Source: Nematostella vectensis (lineage: Eukaryota > Cnidaria > Anthozoa > Actiniaria > Edwardsiidae). Taken from it: a DNA stretch of 64,000 nucleotides. The stretch spans positions 3,139,998-3,203,997 of the forward strand of contig NC_064045.1 of the NCBI RefSeq assembly GCF_932526225.1, given 5' to 3'. Both the position numbers and the translations under genes were made by a program. The notes under the pieces are model-generated. The model did not search any database. It was not told the DNA's origin and was given only the letters and a program-made list of their open reading frames with translations. Below, piece by piece: positions 37,801-45,800 of this stretch (position 1 is its first letter; each line of letters opens with the position of its first letter).

Positions 37801-38075
37801 TTCGAGTGTTTCGCATCCTTATTTTTATGTCGATGATTGTTTAAAGTTGCCTGTGTTTTTTACCTGTTTTTTGATATACTAGATAATATTTTTCTCTATT
37901 TTTAGACCAAAAAATCCCGATGCAGAGGGCTGCAATTGAGAATCTTCACAAAACTGCTGCAACTCTAGCGGATCAAATAATGAGTCTCCAGAAACAGCTT
38001 GACACTCTTAAGACAAATGATGAATTGGCGGCGAGCAATGTGCTGGAAAATAACGGATACAACCGGCGCGTGTAG
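27548..38075 (+). CDS. Ionotropic glutamate receptor-like subunit with K+-channel pore (GluR0/AvGluR1 type)
   Basis: Eight exons: 27548-27899, 28515-28708, 29534-29628, 31011-31167, 31561-31624, 32123-32397, 37257-37419, 37906-38075. All junctions are GT..AG and in phase, giving 489 aa. Order: signal peptide (1-26, LGILLGLGLVLALLS); ligand-binding lobe S1 (PPYAY, then DIAFPILE, then SPGSSFIV); M1 (~158-181, IWPIFLITVILGGIAGVLVW); pore helix and filter TTVGYGD (211-217); M2 (GVIWILIGLVIIGTFTAAA); lobe S2 (VGVFEGHEASQQAIK, then LHGLLVDSF); M3 (~396-420); C-terminal coiled coil (~440-470, IMSLQKQLDTLK). There is no amino-terminal domain. The layout is that of ionotropic glutamate receptors, but the filter is that of K+ channels, as in bacterial GluR0 and rotifer AvGluR1. 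The S1 arginine that normally holds the ligand carboxylate is not at its expected place, so the ligand may not be glutamate. I infer a plasma-membrane, ligand-gated K+ channel. Confidence 0.86.
28777..28831. repeat. (TA)n microsatellite
   Basis: About 27 TA dinucleotides in intron 2 of the K+-pore gene. A 20-bp poly-G run is nearby at 28115-28136 in intron 1. Confidence 0.99.
28885..29134. mobile_element. Miniature inverted-repeat element in intron 2
   Basis: Ends AAAGCCGCATTGTCACCAGT and ACTGGTGACAATGCGGCTTT are perfect inverted repeats. A second inverted pair (CTTCCGG/CCGGAAG) lies just inside. It is 250 bp with no coding content. No clear target duplication is seen. Confidence 0.8.
29715..29858. 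repeat. Pyrimidine tract (CTT/CCT)n
   Basis: TTC, TCC and CTT triplets run on the plus strand inside intron 3. They create poly-Leu, poly-Phe, poly-Arg and poly-Glu frames that are not genes. Confidence 0.97.
30268..30908. repeat. Minisatellite, 22-bp unit, ~29 copies
   Basis: GGTTTAAAATATGAGAGCAA plus AT is repeated about 29 times, almost perfectly. It lies within intron 3 of the K+-pore gene, the intron that splits the selectivity-filter codon. The high identity implies recent expansion. Confidence 0.98.
31230..31560 (+). repeat. 53-bp tandem repeat carrying copies of the exon-5 acceptor
   Basis: About six 53-bp units end in CCCTTATTCAGGTTTGAGTG or CCGTAATTCAGGTTGGGGTG type sequence. The last unit ends at the real acceptor TTATTCAG/GTTGGGGTTTTCG of exon 5 (31561). 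Upstream units therefore contain near-copies of the 3' splice site and of the first ~10-15 exon bases. Two unit types (GTTTGAGTGG and GTTGGGGTG) alternate. Confidence 0.88.
31740..32100. repeat. 10-bp repeat (CCTCATTCAT)n, degenerating
   Basis: In intron 5, a run of CCTCATTCAT units (with TTTAT and TCCAT variants) decays into CATC/CACC-rich sequence before exon 6. Confidence 0.92.
32690..36483. repeat. Large composite minisatellite (ATAACTCGAACTCGG / ATAACTCGAACATCCCG)
   Basis: Intron 6 of the K+-pore gene holds a small block (32700-32880) and a main array (33165-36483). Both are built of 15-bp ATAACTCGAACTCGG, 17-bp ATAACTCGAACATCCCG and CCGCTAACACGAACTCGG units in changing order. Longer blocks of more than 300 bp recur (for example around 33430-34120, 34200-34800 and 35480-36000), so there is higher-order duplication. 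All long minus-strand frames here (ELSEFELSG-type repeats) are artefacts. Confidence 0.97.
36735..37110 (+). mobile_element. tRNA-derived SINE with conserved core
   Basis: The head 36736-36810 is tRNA-like (box A GGGTGGCCTAGTGTG, anticodon-arm CTCTCACCGC, box B GGTTCGAATCC). The body contains TCGGATAAGGACTAAACCGG, ACCTGAACCGAAGGGAC and AAAGAACCACTGGGGAC, and the tail is (CAAA)n. The same core occurs on the minus strand at 46260-46593 with a different head, so the core defines a SINE superfamily. Nin-DC type is my guess for an anthozoan, not a verified match. Confidence 0.85.
37475..37800. repeat. Minisatellite, ~37-bp unit
   Basis: About eight imperfect copies of TGTTGATGATTGTTACGCGC followed by TCTGTTCTTTGTTTCCA. 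In intron 7 of the K+-pore gene. Confidence 0.93.
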
Positions 38076-38960
38076 GCGAGTCATATGTACCCTTCACTGT
38101 GGCCGGGACGAGGAATCAGAAATATGCACTTGTATGAGCAATGGAATATCTCGGAAGTTTCTTGGTGTCACGGAGCACCAGCACCAAAAACACAATGAAA
38201 CAAAAGCCAAAAACAAAGACCCTAGAAGGAGACAATGAAATAGAGTACAAAGGCCTTGAGCACCAAAAACAAAGACCTTAGAACGAGGCAATGAAATAGA
38301 GTACAAAGCTCTCCGTAACACCAAGGAATACCAAATATCTCAACGTAGCAACCAACTCAAAGAGCAACGTGACCTGCATTTCCAATACGACCGAGTGTCT
38401 CTAGATTATTACCACAACTGTACTGTACTGTGTAACCGAATATCCTACGATAAGGCATCGATTACAAAGACCTGCACTTACATGTAGCTGAATTTCACGA
38501 TTGAGCATCGATTAGAAACTGGTATGCACCCGACACACGGTACTTAAATGAATTTCACGATTGAGCATCGATTAGAAACTTAAGGGGCGGATCCAGGATT
38601 TCGAAATAGGGGGTGGACAATGGCCGGCTTATAACTGATCTAGTGGTTCTTGGTATGTCACATAGATCTAACAATACTTCACGCTAAATTGGATTTGTCG
38701 CGTCAGCAAAGTCAAGCAGGCGAAGGCACATGGACAGTACCTCCCGTCCCTCAGACATTTATTTTATTCAAACAAAGTGACTTTTCATTTTTTTTTTACT
38801 AAAAAGGGGGGTTGGATATACACCCAATCCCCCCCCCCTAAACTGATCTGCATCCAACACACGGCACTTGTGCATAGCGTCACGTTAGCTGTACCTTAGC
38901 AATGTAAGAAAACCCCATTTTCATGCAGCCAAACATCCCGATGCGGCAGTAAAAAAAGGA
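38076..38960. other. 3' flank of the K+-pore gene
   Basis: Likely holds the 3' UTR; AATGAAATAGAGTACAAAG and related blocks are repeated at 38214 and 38290. GGGGCGGATCCAGGATTT at 38584 begins a segment that runs to the AATCCCCCCCCC stretch near 38826 and looks like one end of a degraded inverted-repeat element. No further gene seen. Confidence 0.4.
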
Positions 38961-39218
38961 ACGAAATCTGCATGTACTTATAAAATGATCACGATAGGGC
39001 ATCGATTAGTTTGGCCGCCTGTGCTCTCGTCTTGCCGAGTGTCTCACGAAATCTGCATGTACTTATAAAATGATCACGATAGGGCATCGATTACTTTGGC
39101 CGCCTGTGCTCTCGTCTTGCCGAGTGTCTCACGAAATCTGCATGTACTTATAAAATGATCACGATAGGGCATCGATTAGTTTGGCCGCCTGTGCTCTCGT
39201 CTTGCCGAGTGTCTCACG
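38961..39218. repeat. 85-bp tandem repeat, 3 copies
   Basis: Three copies start at 38961, 39046 and 39131 with ACGAAATCTGCATGTACTTA and end in CTTGCCGAGTGTCTC. They are nearly identical. Confidence 0.97.
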
Positions 39219-39423
39219 AATCGTTTAGATACTTGACCCGAGAGTTGCATTGAGATTAGGGAGCAGGTAACCTTTTCGCGATTAAGAGATATTCAATGAA
39301 ATGGGGTCGACTAGACTTTTGCTATTTGGGAAATCAATGACCTAGGATATGCCGTGTACTCTTATTTTTGGCGATGACTGGAAGAACGGTGCGTGACCCC
39401 TTAAAATATAGTGTATCTGTTGT

Positions 39424-39672
39424 AGGGGAGGGGGGACGTTGGTTTTTGCGGTATTGGCCCTTTATTTGTACGCGATTGCGGTAAAAGAGCACAAAACATG
39501 ATGCAGTATTTCAAAACACTGCGAGATTTTGCATTTTAAACGGCGGTATTGCGGTAAAATCATCCCGCTGTTAACGGGATGTCGCGCATGCTCTCCCAAA
39601 CCTCGTCCTTCTGTGCGGTATGCAGTATCCTGAAAAATATTGTGCGGTATTCCAACGTCCCCCCTTGTAGTC
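39424..39672. mobile_element. Possible miniature element with GGGGGGACGTTGG ends
   Basis: GGGGGGACGTTGG near 39430 and CCAACGTCCCCCC near 39654 are inverted repeats, each followed inward by GCGGTATT or AATACCGC. A small internal hairpin (CCCGCTGTTAACGGG) is present. Confidence 0.55.
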
Positions 39673-40093
39673 CCCCTCACAGCGTGTGTGCTCTGGCTAT
39701 AGCTTGTAGAATTTTCACTCATAAAATATTGTTTTTGCTAATGCGCCTCTTTCCCCCGCCTTCCTTGGTAATCATGGATAATAGAATGGTAACCCATATA
39801 GTATAGTGTATTCTTGTAGTCCCCCTCCCCCCCACAAGACCACACCCATCTTTCTGTGTATCCTATCGATATGGCTAATAGAATATTCAATTAATGGTCT
39901 ATTGTTTTTGTAGCTGTGCCACGTCTTTGCTAGATAACAACGCAAAACAGAAACAATTCACTTTTATTAACGCGTTATAAATTTTTAAATATTTGTTTAC
40001 AGTTTAAATAAAATCATATCACGAGAAACACAGCCTTGATTGACAGCCTTGTTAGACCCGACACCCCCACACAGTAGGGGGGCATCTGCCAAA

Positions 40094-40375
40094 TTAGTCC
40101 TTGGCATCTGATTGGGTTTCCTGTAGTGGGTGTGATGAGGCGTCCCAGGTCCCTTGCAATCCCCTTGGTCCATCTACGACCACAGAAAACCCAAACAACG
40201 CCATGGACCAGGCTGGTCTTCTGCCTTTTTTTATTATAAAGTATTGACCATTCTTACGCTGCGCAGGAGATTGGGTCGAGTTGATAAGCGAACAGCATGC
40301 TGGGACGGTTTTAGGGTCGCAATAGCTCATTTCCGAATTATGCTCGACTGCTTCAACTGTCTTGTTACCTTGCAA
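40094..40375 (-). CDS. Possible terminal exon, unrecognised
   Basis: A 93-codon minus-strand frame (MQGNKTVEAVEHNSEM at the start, QETQSDAKD at the end) is followed about 130 bp downstream by AATAAA on that strand (about 39962-39967). No domain or partner exon was recognised, so it may be chance. Confidence 0.2.
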   Translation of the reverse strand: MQGNKTVEAVEHNSEMSYCDPKTVPACCSLINSTQSPAQRKNGQYFIIKKGRRPAWSMALFGFSVVVDGPRGLQGTWDASSHPLQETQSDAKD

Positions 40376-40616
40376 AAATAGTTTTATTCCAACCGACTGA
40401 GGCTCAGAGAATTTTACAGGAGGCTTATAATTAGTGACTGCTAGCGTGGCAGTGTTCTGACAATAATTGCAAATTTGAGCCCGGGGGTGGGAGGAGCTAT
40501 CCCTTTTATGGCAGAGACTCGTGTTTACAGAAAAGCTTCAAATCGAGGTCCTGTGCTAAAACTACAGTAAATGTAACAGAATGGCACAGGGCCTCTATTT
40601 AAAGCTTTTCTTTTAA

Positions 40617-41510
40617 GGGTGTACTGACATCTGTTGCTAAGGAAAATTGAATATAGCATAAAAGCCTTGTAGAAAGTTATAAGGGTGTGATATTTGCCAA
40701 GTTGACCAACAAAAACGTGCTGACTATAATGATGACGCTACCCCGTGACGTCATGATGTGACGTCATAGATATAGATAAAAGCAAATATTTCAAGTAAAA
40801 TTGCTCGAAAACAAAAATTGAATAGGTTTTATGAATCTTGAGGGATGAGTGCATTAAGCCAAGCATGCGTTTTAGAAATTATTGAGTAATTGTTTGTATA
40901 ATTTTTTAAAGGTCCTGAAATCCAGATTATTTGATATAATTTTGGTTTCTGTTAGATTAACGCTAAATCCATGCTTGGCTATATGAAGAAGATTTTAATA
41001 AAAAGGAATACAGAAAAAATATTGCGTTTTGAAATAATTTGGCGACAAAAAAAAGCTTTTTTTAGAAAACGCAGAACCGGAAGTGAAACAAAGCCCGCGC
41101 GTACTCATTCGGCCTGCTCAGACACTGATGTCTCACATGATGAAATTGAAATGAAGTTTAAAGTCAAATCCCAATAGTTTTTCGTGGTATTTACACTTCA
41201 AAGGAGCGATATCCGTCATGTCATGATGGAAATTGAAAAAGTATTTTAAAATTCTGATACAGCGCGCGCTACTTTGAAATAAGATTTTCAGTGCGTGCGC
41301 GAGCGTTTGCAACCGGTGTTTGCAGCTCGCAAAGGTAGTGAAAATTGAAAACTTTGGCTTCAAAAAGGTTGGCTTGACTAAATCTTCGCTGAATCTCCGT
41401 TTTTACAAAATATGGGAATTATCATAACCCGAAAAGGCTGAGATCAACTTAAAGTCAATTTTTGGGAACTTGAAACGCATATTTTTTGCAACACTAATGT
41501 CAGTACACCC
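40617..41510. mobile_element. DNA transposon-like element with TTAA flanks
   Basis: Ends GGGTGTACTGACAT and ATGTCAGTACACCC are inverted repeats bounding 894 bp. TTAA lies directly outside each end (40613-40616 and 41511-41514). TTAA duplication is the hallmark of piggyBac, but a TA duplication with AGGG ends (mariner-like) fits the letters equally well. No intact transposase. A related fragment lies at 6495-6625. Confidence 0.75.
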
Positions 41511-41528
41511 TTAAGAGCAGTCTAGCGT

Positions 41529-41706
41529 AATAGGCCATTCCAGCTATAAGCATGCGCGCGCACTCACCATAGGAACGTACCTCAACTACCGTCATGCAGC
41601 GCGCGCTTTGTTTGATGTGAGCTTAAAAAACGCGCGCTGCATTCTGGTAGTTGCGGTAGGTTTCTATGGTTAGGCGCGCGCAAAATTATAGCTGGAATGG
41701 CCTATT
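41529..41706. mobile_element. Palindromic miniature element, copy 1
   Basis: Ends AATAGGCCATTCCAGCTATA and TATAGCTGGAATGGCCTATT are perfect inverted repeats. The complementarity continues inward through GCGCGCGC and CCTACCGCAACTACCAGAAT-type arms, so nearly the whole 178 bp can fold as one hairpin. A second copy is at 48845-49024. Confidence 0.88.
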
Positions 41707-41725
41707 CGGAAATGAAATATTGAAC

Positions 41726-41896
41726 ATGGCGTCTAAAGATACCAATGCTGATCTTGTGAATTTAACTAACGAAGATATTCCGGGAGAATTACAAAACCCT
41801 AAGCATTTTCCAGTTTTCATTCAGTATAACATCAACATGCCCATCGTTGCCCATCGTAAGAATGGCGAATACTGTAGCATTTTTGAGACACTTTAA
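41726..41896 (+). CDS. Possible small ORF or first-exon relic
   Basis: An ATG shortly after the palindromic element opens a 56-codon frame (MASKDTNADLVNLTNEDIPG). A donor-like CATC/GTAAGA lies at about 41852. The LTNEDIPG stretch hints at a DIPG-type motif I associate loosely with cnidarian hypothetical proteins. No following exon was found. Confidence 0.25.
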   Translation: MASKDTNADLVNLTNEDIPGELQNPKHFPVFIQYNINMPIVAHRKNGEYCSIFETL

Positions 41897-42898
41897 ATTG
41901 CTAGTTATCACATGCCGACTTGGTGGCTACGGAAGCACACGTTACTCATGTATATAGAGGTGCAGACTCTCAGACACTTGGGTTAAAAAAAGAATGCAAT
42001 ATGTTATTATCGCCATCGAATGCCCGCTGGACATAGGCGTATTCCGACCGTTCTCTGCAGTTACCTGGCGTTATAGGAAACCACTTAAGCGCTGGCCATT
42101 TGATTGACGGACATTTTTTACACTATTTATAAAGAAGGAAATTACTATTTCAGGAGTTTCAGGATTCCTGTGGTGCGCAATAAGCAAGAGACCCCCTCTC
42201 ACGTTCTTGCTATTTTTATCAACTCAAATCTCGAGACCCTAAAAATAGTATTTTTTGTGATAAAACCATTGGGGAGCCGTCTACCAGGCTCGCACTAGGT
42301 CTATTTGATGAAAATTAAATATAAAACTATCATTATTACCATATCAGAAACACTATCATTATCACAAACAATAGGCTTCTGTATTAATAAACCTGAATAC
42401 ACAGTCGAGCCCCAGGCGCTCTTACTCGGGTTCCTTTTTGGGCTTCCTGTGGAATGAAAGAGTTGTGACGTCACAGGAAACCATCTCCCGAGATGGGTGA
42501 GCTCGCCCCAGACCCCAACCTTCCCCACAGTTCATCTCCAAGGACAGAAAAACCGGTAAGAAGGCCTGGGGCTAGGGTGACGAACACATATTATGTACAC
42601 CTTATTAAACACCATCATCTCTGGCCCTCGCCAATGCCTGCACCACTACAGTCACCGCTGCGTTATAATCATCGAGTTTCAAAGTCTTATCCATAAGCCG
42701 TACAAATAACGGGGAATAAAGATCGCCTTTGTTCATTTGCATTTAGTAGAATCCCACATTGGGGAGGGCTTATGGATTATAGAAGAACTTAACCAAAACA
42801 ATCCCTGCCCTATTCTAATGGCCTCTTTCGTTTAATTCAGTATCCTTTAAAAGGAATTTTTCAGAACTCAGATGTTTACAAACCGATAAAGGTTTTGT
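41897..42898. other. Region beyond the receptor gene 3' end, with a possible element
   Basis: GAGCCCCAGGC at 42407 and GCCTGGGGCT at 42564-42573 are inverted and may bound a ~170-bp element. No gene or clear minus-strand polyadenylation signal was seen close to the receptor stop. Confidence 0.35.
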
Positions 42899-45800
42899 TC
42901 ACTTCATTGGTCGTACTATTGAGGTATCGTTGTGTTTGAACCATACAGAGGATTGAAGCACTTTCACCTTGGTGCCCGTTATGGTGAGGGTATGATTGCT
43001 TGTCTCCGGCTGATCATGCCAGCTAAAACAAAAAAGTGCCTTAAACAAAGAAAAGACGAACCAAAACAAGGGAAAGAAACCGAGTAAGGTAACCGAAACC
43101 AAAATCATTTTAAAACAAGACATTTACACTTTCACACTCCACCCCAAAATAATGATAGGAAAGGGGAGGGATGGGTATGGCTAAAGTCCCTCCTTAAAAT
43201 AATCTGGCTTCAGTTTTTGTATGAAAATTGAGAAATTTCGTAATTAACGTGAACGACGTTGGTGTTGTCTCAAAAATCTTAATTTATTCCAGGTGGGTCA
43301 TCAAACTGGAAATGACGTCAATATATTTACCGGTATGTCGATGGCGTTCTTGTCATAGTTGGGGTTCGTGATCGAGGCTGCAGGGTTCTTGATGACTGTC
43401 AGTGGGCTGTAAATTGATCAAATGTTATCATGAAACCAAGTAATTGGCTTCGCTATGGTATTCTTGTATTACGTGCGCGTAGTGGATTCTGGGGTGGTAG
43501 CACGTGGCGCGCGGAGGAGTATGGGATGGATGGACAAGCTTAGTTAGTCGCTATCAATACAAAAAAAATTCAAATTGATAAAAAAAATACTTGAAATAAA
43601 GTGCAAAATTACAAAACTCATCGTGCAATCACCTTTCCTTCCCATAATCCATCATGCGCCCTCTCTATCCTTCCCATAATCCATCATGCGCCCTCTCTAT
43701 CCTTCCCATAATCCATCATGCGCCCTCTCTATCGTTCCCATAATCCATCATGCGCCCTCTATCGTTCCCATAATCCATCATGCGCCCTCTCTATCCTTCC
43801 CATAATCCATCATGCGCTCTCTCTATCCTTCCCATAATCTATCATGCGCCCTCTCTATCCTTCCCATAATCCATCATGCGGCCTCTCTATCCTTCCCATA
43901 ATCCATCATGCGCCCTCTCTATCCTTCCCATAATCAATCATGCGCCCTCTCTATACTTCCCATAATCCATCATGCGGCCTCTCTATTGTTCCCATAATCC
44001 ATCATGCGGCCTCTCCATCGTTCCCATAATTCATCATGCGCCCTCTCTATCCTTCCCATAATCCATCATGCGCCCTCTCTATCCTTCCCATAATCTATAA
44101 TGCGGTCTCTCTATCCTTCCCATAATCCATCATGCGCCCTCTCTATCGTTTCCATAATCCATCATGCGCCCTCTATCGTTCCCATAATCTATCATGCGCC
44201 CTCTTTATCCTTCCCATAATCCATCATGCGCCCTCTATCGTTCCCATAATCCATCATGCGCCCTCTCTATCCTTCCCATAATCCATCATGCGCCCTCTAT
44301 CCTTCCCATAATCCATCATGCGCCCTCTATCGTTCCCATAATCCATCACGCGCCCTCTATCGTTCCCATAATCCATCATGCGCCCTCTATCGTTCCCTAG
44401 CTTGTTGTTAAGAGTGCTACCTGTCATAGACTGGAGAGCTTGAGCTGGGGCTAGTGGTGGGTCCAACACTGCCGAAAGAAAACTCAGTCAAAACTGCTCT
44501 TCAGACAATGTCATTCAAGACGACATGACGGAAAAACATGACTTGACATTTCCCATAAGCTCATTTCACATCAAATAAGGCGGAAAATTCTCGTTAAGTG
44601 CCTAGTGAGTAATATAAAAAAAATTTTGTGTGAGTTTTTTTCAAATTGATGCGACTTTTTGTAAAGTGTCATTGAAATGTGAGCTTTTCGTCCCTGAGCC
44701 CATACATAGCGCAAGAAGATCAAGAAAAAATTATCTCAAAAATCCAAAATCTGGATATGTGCATTTCGTCCTCTTGTTCTTAGTCCGGAATACAAGGAAC
44801 TGATGGCCATTGTAAGAAATTTTATCTACTTTCTCCATCTCTGCAAAGTGCGCATGTTCAGTGTTTTTCCGCCATGTCATTCAAGACAGGATAAAACACA
44901 TACCTCTCATAACCATGACTTGGGCCAGAACTGAGAATGGACAAAACAAGAATGAGAACATGTAACATTATCATTGTAACAGTAATCAACATCAATGCAA
45001 ACATTATCGTCGCCACAGGGGCTTCAAAGAATCCTGAAAAGTGTTTGTGCGGGGTGTTTGTGATGGTCGTTGTCGTCGTCATCACCATCAATAGCCATTC
45101 AATAGCCATCAAAATCATCAATACTTATCATCATCATCACCATTATCAATACTCATCATTTCAACCTTCTTTATCAGACTGCTTGCAGTCTGTTAGTTGG
45201 GGACGTTCATAAATCAAGTCCGAATGTTGAGGATTGATCTTATCTCCAACGTGTGTTTTGTAAGATCTGCAAGTATACTTTACTTCTTCTAGCCTCATAA
45301 GCCTCAACTATAACTTACCATTCGTACAATGGGTTCTCAATGATCCCCGGCAAAGGTTCAGGCCTGAAAAAAGCAATAGTTGGTGACAAACTGTTCAAAC
45401 ACCCTGAATCCGACTAACGCCCGACAATGCATTATTGTCATTACTTGGAATACTAAGATACATCAACATAAAACGACTACGACCGTTGTGTAGTTTATGC
45501 TCCAGCAATAAAATGAAGAGCTTTCTGAATAAAGGATGCGCGCACAACCCCGTCTACTGCCAAAATAAGGTGAAAGAATCACCAAATCTTAAAGTTTGTT
45601 GACCATACTTGCGTAACGCGTGGTTTCGTAGGCTAAGAAACCCTATGCAAGTAAGACATTTATCTCAGTAGATAATTAAATCCGCTTGATTCACGGTATT
45701 AAATCCGCTTGATTCAAGGGCAACTTCAACCAATCCTACAATAAAAACACCAAGATGCTATTTTTAAAGTAATGCAGGGTAAATTAAATTCTCAAAAAGA

